Assembly: GCA_022820505.1 (NCBI GenBank)
Contig: JAJEFK010000034.1
Location: 1-57,814, forward strand
Reading direction: 5' to 3'
Source of the DNA: Acidimicrobiia bacterium
GTDB taxonomy: Bacteria > Actinomycetota > Acidimicrobiia > Acidimicrobiales > Poriferisodalaceae
DNA: 57,814 nucleotides
The translations under genes and the position numbers were made by a program. The notes beneath the pieces are model-generated. The model was not told the DNA's origin. It worked only from the letters and a program-made list of their open reading frames with translations, and did no database searches. This document shows positions 1-8,125 of the stretch, piece by piece. Numbering within the stretch: position 1 is the stretch's first letter; each line of letters starts with the position of its first letter.

Positions 1-963
1 AATCTGGCCGTTTCGCGGCCGCTGGGAACCGCTCTGTCGCTGGCACCGGTGCTGCGCCTCTACGGAACCATTGCCGCGCCCCTCACGCTGCTGTTCAACG
101 GCATCGCCAACGCCACGGTGCGCGGGCTCGGCCTCGAGCCCACCGAAGAGCTCCGCATCGTGCGTACCCGCGACGAGCTGGAATATGTGGTGCGCTCGTC
201 GCGCCGCAGGACGCTCAGCGACGCCCAAGCCGATCTGCTGGTGCGGACGCTGCGCCTGGGTCGCAAGGACGCCGCCGACGCGCTGACGCCGCGCACGTCG
301 ATGTCGGCCGTGAGCGCGGCAGCGACGCTGGGGGAGCTGGTGGAACTGGCGCGCACCAGCGGGCATTCCCGGTTCCCGGTGCTCGGCGCAAGCTCTGACG
401 ACGTGCTCGGCATCGCCGAAGTCCGCGATGTGTTCAGTATCGACGCCGCCGAGCGTGACGGCACGCTCGTGGAGTCGATCATGCGGCCCGTCGTAGCGGT
501 GGCCGAGAGTCGCAAACTCGACGGCGTCCTCGCTGATATGGCGGCTTCGGACTGCCGGCTGTGCGTGGTGGTGGACGAACACGGCGGCACCGCCGGGATT
601 CTCACTCGGGAGGATATTGCCGAGGAACTCGTGGGCGACATAGCCGACGAGTTCGACGAGCCCACTGTGCTCACCTTCCGGCGGCCAGGCCAGCCGGTAA
701 CGCTTGGCGGCACGGCCACGCTCGACGAAGTGGAGGAGGCCGCAGGCCTGCCCGTGCCACCAGGGCCCTACGAAACGCTGGCGGGCTTCGTGCTGGAACG
801 CCTGGGCGAGATCCCCTCCGCCGGGGCGGTCGCCGGCTGGAACGGCTGGCGGTTCGAGGTCACGCAGACCGATGGGCTTCGTGTGGCCGAAGTGCGCATC
901 AGCCCCCCCGAGGCGGCTGACGAAGGCGATGGCAACGTCGATGCGGGGGACGACGCATCATGA
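1..963 (+). CDS. CNNM/CBS-domain membrane protein (CorC/HlyC family), 5' end missing
   Basis: The open frame runs in from the window edge, so the N-terminal part of the CNNM transmembrane domain is missing; the frame is open from base 1 (it begins N-L-A-V-S-R-P-L). What remains is the end of the membrane domain, a pair of CBS domains (two blocks, with VVVDEHGGTAGILTREDI typical of the second) and a C-terminal CorC_HlyC domain. Family members are inner-membrane proteins linked to Mg2+/Co2+ handling; 'hemolysin' in older annotations is not supported functionally. The stop overlaps the next gene's ATG (ATGA), so the two paralogues are probably co-translated. Substrate cannot be told from sequence. 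Confidence 0.88.
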   Translation, partial: NLAVSRPLGTALSLAPVLRLYGTIAAPLTLLFNGIANATVRGLGLEPTEELRIVRTRDELEYVVRSSRRRTLSDAQADLLVRTLRLGRKDAADALTPRTSMSAVSAAATLGELVELARTSGHSRFPVLGASSDDVLGIAEVRDVFSIDAAERDGTLVESIMRPVVAVAESRKLDGVLADMAASDCRLCVVVDEHGGTAGILTREDIAEELVGDIADEFDEPTVLTFRRPGQPVTLGGTATLDEVEEAAGLPVPPGPYETLAGFVLERLGEIPSAGAVAGWNGWRFEVTQTDGLRVAEVRISPPEAADEGDGNVDAGDDAS

Positions 964-2084
964 CCACGCTGGCCATTGCGGTGGGCCTGGTACTCATCGT
1001 GTTCAACGGGGCCTTCGTCGCTATCGAGTTCGGCCTCATCGGCGCGAAGCGCGCCGTGGTGGACGTAGCCGCGGCGACGGGCAAGCGTTCCGCCCTGGCA
1101 GCGCAGCGCATGCAGTCCGATGTGCTGACGACGCTCGGGGGAGCGCAGTTGGGCATCACCCTGTGCTCGCTGGCGGTGGGCCGACTGACCGAGCCGGCCA
1201 TCGCCCGGCTCATCGAGCAGGCCGTGCACGGGATCGTCGAGATCCCCGACGCCGTGCTGCACACCATCGGCTTCGGCATCGGGCTGGGCATCGTGACCGT
1301 GCTGCACATGGTGTTCGGCGAGATGGTGCCCAAGAACTTGGCGCTCATCGGGCCCGAGCGCACCCTGCTGGTGTTGGCCCAGCCCATGGCTGCGTACCTC
1401 TACGTCGCCCGACCCATCGCCCGGGCGCTGCAGTGGGTAGCGAATGGCATGACCCGCATGCTGCGCGTCGAGCCGACCTCGGAACTGGCCGATGTGGCGA
1501 CCCCTGCCGAGCTGACGCTCATGGCGCGCGACTCGCTGGCCGAGGGCCACATCGCACCCACCGACGTGGCCCTGCTCGAACGGGCGATGCGCTTCGAGGC
1601 CACCACCCTCAGCGAGGTCATGGCACCAGCGGGGGAAGTAGCGGCCGTGCGGCTCGCCGACGGGATCGCCACGGTCGAGCAGCAGTTCGCTCAAACGGGC
1701 CACTCGCGGCTGGTCGTGCTGGGCAGTGGCCCCGACGATGTGCGGGGAATGCTGCACAGCAACGATCTGGCAGCCTTCGTAGAGCGTGATGCAGCGGATC
1801 TGGCTGAGGCGGACCGGATGGTCGCTGCGACCGATCCCACGGGCCGCGGCCTCGTGCGCCGGATGCTGCGGTTCGGCCCCGACGTGGCGCTCGATGAAGC
1901 ACTGCGCCGCATGCAGCGTGCCCGCATCCATCTCGCCGTCGTCGCCGATGAGCACGGGCGCACACTCGGGGTCGTTGCGCTCGACGATCTGCTGCGCAGC
2001 CTGATCGGTGATCCCGATGCCAGCGTTGATGAGCAATCCGTCACGGCGGGCGGGCTTGGGAGTGGCACACTCCGTTCTGACTAG
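960..2084 (+). CDS. CNNM/CBS-domain membrane protein, second paralogue
   Basis: A complete 374-residue protein. Residues about 1-150 form the CNNM domain with several hydrophobic helices and the HMVFGEMVPKN stretch typical of the family. A CBS pair follows at about 200-350, ending in AVVADEHGRTLGVVALDD. It lacks the full C-terminal CorC_HlyC domain of its upstream neighbour. The ATG overlaps the preceding stop by four bases. Tandem CNNM/CBS pairs of this kind are common in actinobacteria; the pair may act as a heteromer in divalent-cation export or regulation, which is inferred from the family only. Confidence 0.87.
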   Translation: MTTLAIAVGLVLIVFNGAFVAIEFGLIGAKRAVVDVAAATGKRSALAAQRMQSDVLTTLGGAQLGITLCSLAVGRLTEPAIARLIEQAVHGIVEIPDAVLHTIGFGIGLGIVTVLHMVFGEMVPKNLALIGPERTLLVLAQPMAAYLYVARPIARALQWVANGMTRMLRVEPTSELADVATPAELTLMARDSLAEGHIAPTDVALLERAMRFEATTLSEVMAPAGEVAAVRLADGIATVEQQFAQTGHSRLVVLGSGPDDVRGMLHSNDLAAFVERDAADLAEADRMVAATDPTGRGLVRRMLRFGPDVALDEALRRMQRARIHLAVVADEHGRTLGVVALDDLLRSLIGDPDASVDEQSVTAGGLGSGTLRSD

Positions 2085-2144
2085 GCCCTGCTGGTTAGGC
2101 TTCGACGCTCGTTGCGAGGCCCCGTGCGGCCGAGGCCCCACATC

Positions 2145-3755
2145 ATGACTTGGATCGACAAAGCGCTCGACGGCTGCTCCCCGCAGGTCGTGATCAATGA
2201 CTCCAAGACGCCCAGCGGCCGTGCGCATGTCGGTTCGCTGCGTGGCGTGCTGATCCACGACGCCTTGGCCCGGGTTGCCCGTGAGCGCGGCCTGGACACG
2301 ACGTTCATGTACGGCTGCGACGACATGGACGCGGTCGACGAGATTCCGCACGGCACCGGTAAGCAGTTCGTAGAGCACTTGGGCAAGCCGCTGTGGGCGG
2401 CCCCGGCGCCCGAGGGTCTTCGAGGCGCTTCGATGGCAGAGGCGTACTTCGGCGAGTTCACCGGGAATTGGTTCGAGGCCGCTGACTCGTCGGACGACGA
2501 CGCCCCCGGGCCGTTCGCCACGCTCGGCGTGGAGGCCGAGTTCTACCGTATGAGCGACATCTACCGGTCTGGCCGGCTCGATGGCGTGATTGATGCCTTC
2601 CTGCGAGCCGCTGCTGAGGTGCGGCAGATCTACCTCAGGCTCAGCGGGGCCGAGCGCTCCGAAGACTGGCTGCCGTTCCAGCCGATCTGCGAGCAGTGCG
2701 GTCGCATCGGCACCACCTACGCCTCCGATTACGACGGCGAGACCGTGGCGTACGAGTGCAGGCCCGATCTGGTGACCTGGGCCGAGGGCTGCGGGCACCA
2801 CCGCCGCATCAGCCCGTTCGGCGGCAACGGCAAGCTGCCGTGGAAGCTGGAGTGGGCCGCCAAATGGAAGCTCTTCGGCGTCTCGATCGAGGGTGCCGGC
2901 AAGGACCACATGGCCGCCAGCGGATCGCACGAGGTGTCCTCTGCGCTCGCCCGCCAAGTGCTCCGGTGCCCGGTGCCGGTGCCCGTGCCGTACGAGTTCT
3001 TCACGCTCGGCGGCGCCAAGATGAGTTCGTCGCGGGGCATCGGCATGACCTCGTCAGACCTGGTCGAGATGCTGCCGCCCGAGCTGCTGCGCTATCTCGT
3101 GCTGCGAACACAGCCTCGGCGCTCCATCAATTTCGACCTCGACGTGCCCAGTCTCACCAAGGCATTTGTGGAGTATGAGCGGCTCTGGCGATCCGCGGCC
3201 GATGGCAACGCCAGCGAGAAACAGCAGCAGGACTTCCTCGTCTCGCAGGCTCAGTCACGCGGCTCAGCTCTGACCGCGCCCACCATTGACACTCGATTCG
3301 ATGTCGTGCTGAGTGTCACCCAGCAGCCGCATATGGATCTTTTCGGCTATGCAAATTCGCGTCACGGCGAATTGTCGGAAGCTGATGCTGATTGGCTCGC
3401 TCGTAAGGAGAGGACAGCGAGAGAGTTCACTCGCGTCCGTCCCGACCTCGCTGACAAATTCAGATTGCTCGACTTCACCAAGGCAGCGGAGCAGCGCAGC
3501 AAACTGGACGAACGCCAACGCGACTTCCTCGAAAGGTTCGCGCAACGCCTGAACGAGCTCCCCGCATGGGAGGCCCGCGACATACAGGACGCCGTCTTCG
3601 ATTCGGCGCGAGACGTCGGCATCGACCCGAGCACCGATGCGCCGGTCGTCTTCGAAGCGCTGTACAAGGTGATCTTCGGTTCGGAGACCGGTCCGCGCGC
3701 AGGCAGCCTTCTGGAGTTTCTGGGCAAGCACGAAACCTTGACCCGGCTCGGCTAG
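2145..3755 (+). CDS. lysS: Lysine--tRNA ligase, class I
   Basis: A 536-residue class I lysyl-tRNA synthetase (LysK type), which charges tRNA-Lys with lysine in the cytoplasm. The HIGH-equivalent is SGRAHVGSLRG near residue 22 and the KMSKS-equivalent is KMSSSRG around residue 295. Cysteines in CEQCGRIG suggest a zinc-knuckle insertion. Most bacteria use the unrelated class II LysRS; class I enzymes occur in some actinobacteria, alphaproteobacteria and spirochaetes. I chose ATG 2145 because the conserved MTWIDKALDG start begins there; an in-frame TTG at 2112 would add 11 residues and follows a TAGGCT hexamer at 2096-2101, so it is a weaker alternative. Transcription ends at a strong inverted repeat before convergent fabI. 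Confidence 0.93.
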   Translation: MTWIDKALDGCSPQVVINDSKTPSGRAHVGSLRGVLIHDALARVARERGLDTTFMYGCDDMDAVDEIPHGTGKQFVEHLGKPLWAAPAPEGLRGASMAEAYFGEFTGNWFEAADSSDDDAPGPFATLGVEAEFYRMSDIYRSGRLDGVIDAFLRAAAEVRQIYLRLSGAERSEDWLPFQPICEQCGRIGTTYASDYDGETVAYECRPDLVTWAEGCGHHRRISPFGGNGKLPWKLEWAAKWKLFGVSIEGAGKDHMAASGSHEVSSALARQVLRCPVPVPVPYEFFTLGGAKMSSSRGIGMTSSDLVEMLPPELLRYLVLRTQPRRSINFDLDVPSLTKAFVEYERLWRSAADGNASEKQQQDFLVSQAQSRGSALTAPTIDTRFDVVLSVTQQPHMDLFGYANSRHGELSEADADWLARKERTAREFTRVRPDLADKFRLLDFTKAAEQRSKLDERQRDFLERFAQRLNELPAWEARDIQDAVFDSARDVGIDPSTDAPVVFEALYKVIFGSETGPRAGSLLEFLGKHETLTRLG

Positions 3756-3829
3756 TCAGCACTCGCCAGACATCGGCCGTACCATTGCCTTGGCTGGACA
3801 ACGCTCTTTTCGTTTGAGCAACCGGGGTC

Positions 3830-3868
3830 AGCCGGTCACCCGCTAGGTGGGTGAGTGGGTGACCGGCT
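3830..3868. terminator. Convergent lysS/fabI hairpin
   Basis: A perfect 12-bp inverted repeat, AGCCGGTCACCC (3830-3841) and GGGTGACCGGCT (3857-3868), with a 15-nt loop, lies between two convergent genes. It has no real T-run on the plus side (CTTCTC follows), and the minus side runs into a moderately A/T-rich stretch. It is best read as a bidirectional transcription stop or mRNA-end stabiliser. Confidence 0.75.
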
Positions 3869-3885
3869 CTTCTCAGCTTGAGGGG

Positions 3886-4665
3886 TTAGGCGCCTATGGC
3901 GTGGTAGCCGCCGTCGACATGCACGATCTCGCCGGTGGTGCCGCCGAACCAGTCCGACATCAGTGCGAGAGTGCTGCGGGCCACGGCCTCGCTGTCGGTG
4001 ATGTCCCAGCCCAGCGGCGCCCGTTCGGTCCATGCGTCTTCGAATTCGGCGAAACCGGGGATCGACTTGGCGGCCATGGTGCGGATGGGTCCCGCCGAGA
4101 TCAGGTTCACCCGGATGCCCTGCGGTCCGAGCGACTTGGCCAGATAGCGCGCCGCTGATTCGAAGGCTGCCTTGGCCACACCCATCCAGTCGTAGACCGG
4201 CCAGGCCACGCTGGCATCGAAGGTGAGCCCGACCACTGAGCCCTTCGCTTCGGCCAGCAACGGCGCCATCGGCGACGTCAGCGAAGCGAGGCTGTAGGCG
4301 GAAATGTTCAGCGCCGTGGCGACATCCTCCCAGGGGGCGTGGAGGAAGTTGCCGCCCAGGCAGCTCGCCGGCGCGAAACCGATGGCATGCAGCAGGCCGT
4401 CCAGTCGGCCCCAGCGCTGCTCCAGATCGGCTCGCACAGCCTCGATCTCGTCGGGCAGGGTGACATCGCACGGCAGCACGTCGGGCGGGTCAGGCAGCCG
4501 CCTGGCTGCTCGCTCGGTGAGCCGGATGCCCCTGCCGGCGCCGGTGAGCACCACCTCGGCGCCGTGCTCCTGCGCCAAGCGGGCCACGTTGAACGCCAGC
4601 GAGGCATCGGTGAGCACGCCGGTGATGAGGAACTTCTTGCCTTCCACGATTCCGCTGCTGGCCAT
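3886..4665 (-). CDS. fabI: Enoyl-[acyl-carrier-protein] reductase (NADH)
   Basis: A 259-residue short-chain dehydrogenase-like enzyme of the FabI/InhA family that reduces enoyl-ACP in fatty-acid elongation. The FabI-type nucleotide site GVLTDASLAFNVA is near the N-terminus, where classical SDRs have TGxxxGxG. The catalytic Tyr-x6-Lys is visible as YDWMGVAK, and SAGPIRTMAA follows, the loop contacting NADH and inhibitors. ATG 4665 is chosen because homologues begin just before the KKFLITGV strand, and GGGGCGAG precedes it at Shine-Dalgarno distance; a longer frame upstream has no similarity. A minus-strand TAGCGT at 4726-4721 gives a plausible -10 and a leader of about 50 nt. It is divergent from npdG. 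Confidence 0.95.
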   Translation of the reverse strand: MASSGIVEGKKFLITGVLTDASLAFNVARLAQEHGAEVVLTGAGRGIRLTERAARRLPDPPDVLPCDVTLPDEIEAVRADLEQRWGRLDGLLHAIGFAPASCLGGNFLHAPWEDVATALNISAYSLASLTSPMAPLLAEAKGSVVGLTFDASVAWPVYDWMGVAKAAFESAARYLAKSLGPQGIRVNLISAGPIRTMAAKSIPGFAEFEDAWTERAPLGWDITDSEAVARSTLALMSDWFGGTTGEIVHVDGGYHAIGA

Positions 4666-4720
4666 GGTCTCGCCCCTGCTCCGTTGCCGTCGCGACAGCT
4701 GCGGCGCTGCCCACCGCCGG

Positions 4721-4726
4721 ACGCTA
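4721..4726 (-). promoter_or_regulatory. Putative -10 of fabI
   Basis: TAGCGT on the minus strand fits the actinobacterial TAnnnT -10 pattern. It lies 55 nt upstream of the fabI ATG and back to back with the npdG promoter. No convincing -35 was seen. Confidence 0.4.
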
Positions 4727-4798
4727 CCGCTGTGCTGCCCGTCGCTCAGTCGCTCGGACGCATTTCGTTCTGCCATTGCTGCGGGGCGCGCTCGGCCG

Positions 4799-4804
4799 TA
4801 CCGT
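4799..4804 (+). promoter_or_regulatory. Putative -10 of leaderless npdG
   Basis: TACCGT ends 7 nt before GTG 4812. With usual -10 to start-site spacing, transcription would begin at or beside the G of this GTG, giving a leaderless mRNA. This decides the start chosen for npdG. Confidence 0.55.
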
Positions 4805-4811
4805 GAGCGCC

Positions 4812-5618
4812 GTGCCAGCAGATGCAACCCCTAACGGGGCCGCGGACGGGGTCGCAGCAGCGGGTCCTGCCAGCGGCGCCGAACCCACCCGGATCGGCAT
4901 CATCGGCGGCACTGGGCCCGCGGGCGCCGCATTGGCAGCCCGGCTGGCCGACATCGGCTGCGAGATCACGCTGGGCTCGCGTTCGAAGTACCGGTCGATG
5001 GAGGTCGTGGACAACATCGTGGATCGGTGGCCCGACCGCCGCCTGCGAATCCATCCCGGCGCCAACAGTCTCGCTGCGGCCGAGCCCACGGTGGTGATCG
5101 CAACGCCCTGGGATGCGGCGGCCATTACCGCGAGAGACGTGGCCGAGCACCTGCGCGGCAAGGTCGTGGCCACCATGTCCAACGCGCTGGCCCGCGTCGA
5201 CGACGAGTTCGTGCCGCTCATCCCGCCGAGAGGCTCCGTGGCTGCGTCGGTGCAGGCCACCCTGCCTGAGTCGCGGGTTGCTGCAGCCCTCCAGCACGTG
5301 CCCGCGACCGAGCTCGGCAATCTCGACGAGCCGGTGCACGGCGACATCCTCATCTGCAGCGACCATCGCGAGGCCACCTGGCACATTGCCGAGATCGTCG
5401 ACCGCATGCCCGGCGCACGGGCGCTCGACTGCGGCAACCTGTCCAACGCCACCGCCATCGAAGCGTTCACCGCTGTGCTGATGCAGCTCAACACCCGGTA
5501 CCGCACGCGGGTTGCGCTCCGCCTCGTGGGGCTGGATCACGTGCCGATCAGCGTGCTGGGCGGCGGGCCAAGCGGGGCGGACGTTGCCCAACCGTCTGCT
5601 GAGACCGTTCCCGACTGA
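4812..5618 (+). CDS. npdG: F420-dependent NADP oxidoreductase-like protein
   Basis: A 268-residue protein with an N-terminal Rossmann fold (RIGIIGGTGPAGAALAARL, then LGSRS for NADP phosphate binding), followed by ATPWDAA and SNALARV blocks typical of NpdG / F420H2:NADP+ oxidoreductases. These enzymes pass hydride between coenzyme F420 and NADP(H) in the cytoplasm. The first 20-25 residues are Ala/Gly/Pro-rich and not conserved. I start at GTG 4812 because a TACCGT hexamer sits 7 nt upstream; a TTG at 4776 would extend the frame by 12 residues. Presence of this gene implies F420 biosynthesis elsewhere in the genome. Confidence 0.88.
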   Translation: MPADATPNGAADGVAAAGPASGAEPTRIGIIGGTGPAGAALAARLADIGCEITLGSRSKYRSMEVVDNIVDRWPDRRLRIHPGANSLAAAEPTVVIATPWDAAAITARDVAEHLRGKVVATMSNALARVDDEFVPLIPPRGSVAASVQATLPESRVAAALQHVPATELGNLDEPVHGDILICSDHREATWHIAEIVDRMPGARALDCGNLSNATAIEAFTAVLMQLNTRYRTRVALRLVGLDHVPISVLGGGPSGADVAQPSAETVPD

Positions 5619-5672
5619 TCCGGCCTGGCCGGTCCGATGAGCCGGGCTCTGCAAGCAGGGCGATGAAGCTGG

Positions 5673-6791
5673 ATGAAGCTGTACGAAACCCAGCGGCGAG
5701 CTGTCGTGCCGCTCGACGCGCAGCCGGGGAGCACCGTGCGGATGTACGTGTGCGGCATCACGCCCTATGACGCCACCCACGTCGGTCACGCTGCGACGTT
5801 CCTGGCATACGACGTGCTCCAGCGCCGGCTGCGTGACCTGGGATGCCACACCCGCTGCGTGCGCAACATCACCGATGTCGACGACGACTTGCTGGCACGG
5901 GCGCGGGCCATGGGCGTGCACTACCTCGACCTAGCGGCGGGATCGCTGGCCGCATTCGACTCGGACATGGCGGCACTGGGCCTGTTGCCCGCCGATGCCG
6001 AGCCCCGAGCGACATCGGCGATCACTGACATCCGGAGACTGATCGGGCGTCTGCTCCGCAGCGGCCACGCCTATCGCACGAGCGAGAACGTGTACTTCGA
6101 CGTTTCGGCTGCACAGAGCTTCGGCGAGCTGTGCGGCCTCGATACCGCCGAGATGGTGGAGCTGGCGCGCACCCGCGGGGGCCGGCCCGACGACCCCGAC
6201 AAGCGCAACCCGCTCGACTTCGTGCTCTGGCAGCGTTCGGCGCCTGCTGAGCCCGAATGGTCTTCCACGTGGGGCCTCGGCCGGCCGGGATGGCACGTGG
6301 AGTGCTCGGCGCTGGCGCTGGAGCATCTCGGCGAAACGGTTGATGTACACGGAGGCGGCAGCGACCTGGTGTTCCCGCATCACGAGTGCTCGCGGGCGCA
6401 ATCGGAGGCCGCAACCGGGCGACCGTTCGTGCGCCACTGGATGCACACGTCGATGGTGCGGCACGACGGCGTCAAGATGTCCAAGTCGGCGGGCAACCTG
6501 GCATTCGTGTCTGACCTGCGGGAGCGATGGGAGCCCATGGCGGTGCGTCTGGCGCTGCTGGGCGCGCACTACCGGTCAGATTGGGACTGGTCCCCCGAAC
6601 GGGTTGTCGATGCATCCCGCCGTCTCGAACGCTGGCGCGCCGCGGGCCGCGGCGATGGTGCGCTGGCACGGGTGCGAGCACGCCTCGACGATGATCTCGA
6701 CACTCCCGGCGCGCTGGCGGCCATCGACGCCGCCGCGGATGCAGGTGAGCCGGTCAGCGACGCAGCGGCCCTGCTCGGCGTGGTCCTATAG
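5673..6791 (+). CDS. mshC: Cysteine--glucosaminyl-inositol ligase (mycothiol ligase)
   Basis: A 372-residue relative of cysteinyl-tRNA synthetase. MshC joins cysteine to GlcN-inositol, the ATP-dependent step of mycothiol synthesis. The signature MYVCGITPYDATHVGHA is MshC-like (CysRS has CGPTVYD and HxGHxR-type variants). Zinc ligands are visible in WHVECSAL and FPHHECSR, and KMSKSAGN is the adenylate-binding loop. The protein is shorter than CysRS (about 460 residues) and lacks the C-terminal anticodon-binding region. The start is the second ATG of a local duplication (atgaagctgg atgaagctgt at 5662-5682); ATG 5673 gives the conserved MKLYET opening. A true cysS should exist elsewhere; if not, this might double as CysRS. 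Confidence 0.87.
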   Translation: MKLYETQRRAVVPLDAQPGSTVRMYVCGITPYDATHVGHAATFLAYDVLQRRLRDLGCHTRCVRNITDVDDDLLARARAMGVHYLDLAAGSLAAFDSDMAALGLLPADAEPRATSAITDIRRLIGRLLRSGHAYRTSENVYFDVSAAQSFGELCGLDTAEMVELARTRGGRPDDPDKRNPLDFVLWQRSAPAEPEWSSTWGLGRPGWHVECSALALEHLGETVDVHGGGSDLVFPHHECSRAQSEAATGRPFVRHWMHTSMVRHDGVKMSKSAGNLAFVSDLRERWEPMAVRLALLGAHYRSDWDWSPERVVDASRRLERWRAAGRGDGALARVRARLDDDLDTPGALAAIDAAADAGEPVSDAAALLGVVL

Positions 6792-6939
6792 GCTCGTGGA
6801 TGGGAGGACCGGCCCGCTGCGTCGCTTGGCAGAGCCAGCGGGCCAGTCCCTCCGGCACCCTGCGTTCCGGGTTGCAGTCGACTGCTGTCGATTTCGCTGC
6901 GCTGGCGAGAGCGCAGCAGGGCCGGTCTCAGAGCGCCGG

Positions 6940-6945
6940 TAGCGT
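6940..6945 (+). promoter_or_regulatory. Putative -10 of a leaderless gene
   Basis: TAGCGT ends 8 nt before ATG 6954, the spacing seen for leaderless actinobacterial transcripts. It probably also drives pgsA-patA, which follow in tight array. Confidence 0.5.
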
Positions 6946-6953
6946 TGGCCGCG

Positions 6954-7529
6954 ATGGCCGAGCCAGACGAACTTGGCGAGGTACGCGACGAGCTTCCGGA
7001 CGACTTGGACCGAGGATTTGTCGGCGCGTACAAGTTCCCCGACAATTCGCGGCGCAAGATCACCGGCGCGCTGTGTTTTGCGGTGGGTGTCTGGGCCGCC
7101 ACGGCAGCGCTCGCATTGGGCGGCGATGCGGTGCTGCTCAACACCGGGGTGGTCACGGGCGGTGTGCTTCTTGCCCTCGCTGGAATCTACCAATTCGCCG
7201 CGGGACGCCGGTTTGCGGTCAACGAGAACGAGGCGCTGGTTGCCGCCGTCGCTGACGTCGGTTTTGCCGTGGGGCACGCCAGTGCCCAGCTCGGCTGGCG
7301 CGGCTGGATGAGCCGCCCGACATGGCGGGTGCTCGTCTATTCGGCCGAGGATCCGCCTGAACAGCGGGGTCTGGTGCTGGTGGACGCTCTCAACGGCGCT
7401 GTGCTGGAGAAGTGGGTAGAAGACAACCCCGAGACCTGGATCGAGACGGCGTCGGCACCTCACGGCGACGACCGCGCCGAGGCCGACACCGAGACAAGCG
7501 CGGCGGCGGCACCCGGCGACGGCGGCTGA
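6954..7529 (+). CDS. Conserved hypothetical membrane protein upstream of pgsA
   Basis: 191 residues. After a charged N-terminus (about 35 residues, including DRGFVGAYKFPDNSRRK) come two hydrophobic helices near 36-60 and 65-85. A soluble C-terminal half follows with a strand-like WRVLVYSAE and LVLVDALNGAVLEKW. The last 25 residues are acidic and Ala-rich. I do not recognise a named family. It ends two bases before pgsA, so it is probably co-expressed with PI/PIM synthesis and may be a membrane accessory. ATG 6954 is preferred over TTG 6945 because of the leaderless -10. Confidence 0.7.
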   Translation: MAEPDELGEVRDELPDDLDRGFVGAYKFPDNSRRKITGALCFAVGVWAATAALALGGDAVLLNTGVVTGGVLLALAGIYQFAAGRRFAVNENEALVAAVADVGFAVGHASAQLGWRGWMSRPTWRVLVYSAEDPPEQRGLVLVDALNGAVLEKWVEDNPETWIETASAPHGDDRAEADTETSAAAAPGDGG

Positions 7530-7531
7530 CG

Positions 7532-8125
7532 ATGTTCGACGGCAAGTTCCGCAAGGGCGTCGACAGCGTCACGGCGCCGATCGGGCGCGGCCTTGCGGCA
7601 ATCGGCCTGAGCGCGGATGTGCTGACAGCGTTCGGCCTGATCATGTCGGCCGCCAGTGCCGTCGCCATTGGCGCCGGCCGGCTCGTGCTGGGCACCGTGC
7701 TGCTGGTGGTCACCGCGCTCTCGGACCTCCTCGACGGGCCGGTTGCAGCAGCCCGGGGCACGTCGTCGAGCAGGGGCGCGTTCTTCGACTCGACGGCCGA
7801 CCGGGTCACCGACGGCCTGCTGCTCGGCGGCATCGCGTGGTATCTCGCCGGTGAGCACGGCGCGCAGTGGGCGGTGCTGCCGATGGCAGTGCTCGGCGTC
7901 AGCGCAGTGATTTCCTACGAGCGAGCCAAGGCCGAGCTGCTGGGCTTCGAGGCCAAGGGCGGGCTGATGGAGCGTGCTGAGCGGACGGTGGTGCTGGCCG
8001 TCGCAGTCGCCTTCGAAGTGCTGCTCATCCCGCTGCTCTGGGTGCTGCTGGCGCTGTCGGTGGTGACTGCGGTGATGCGCTTTGTGAAGGTGTGGCGCCA
8101 AGCCAGCGCACGCATGTCGCAGTGA
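7532..8125 (+). CDS. pgsA: CDP-alcohol phosphatidyltransferase (probable PI-phosphate synthase)
   Basis: 197 residues with several membrane helices and a CDP-OH-P transferase motif (D65-LL-D68-G69 ... G82-AFF-D86-STA-D90). By position ahead of patA and pimA it should make phosphatidylinositol phosphate from CDP-diacylglycerol and inositol phosphate, the anchor for PIMs. The four metal-binding aspartates are present, but the position that is normally Arg in DGxxAR reads Ala (DGPVAA), with an Arg two residues later. The start ATG 7532 is three bases after the preceding stop, and the stop overlaps the next GTG (GTGA). Confidence 0.85.
   Translation: MFDGKFRKGVDSVTAPIGRGLAAIGLSADVLTAFGLIMSAASAVAIGAGRLVLGTVLLVVTALSDLLDGPVAAARGTSSSRGAFFDSTADRVTDGLLLGGIAWYLAGEHGAQWAVLPMAVLGVSAVISYERAKAELLGFEAKGGLMERAERTVVLAVAVAFEVLLIPLLWVLLALSVVTAVMRFVKVWRQASARMSQ

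Noticed and set aside
768..2957. Long antisense open frame (729 codons) opposite the CNNM genes and lysS
   Set aside because: It mirrors the third-position GC of the real genes, spans gene borders and has no recognisable domain.
5673..6791. Calling this gene cysS (cysteinyl-tRNA synthetase)
   Set aside because: CGITPYDATHVGHA and the missing C-terminal anticodon domain favour mshC.
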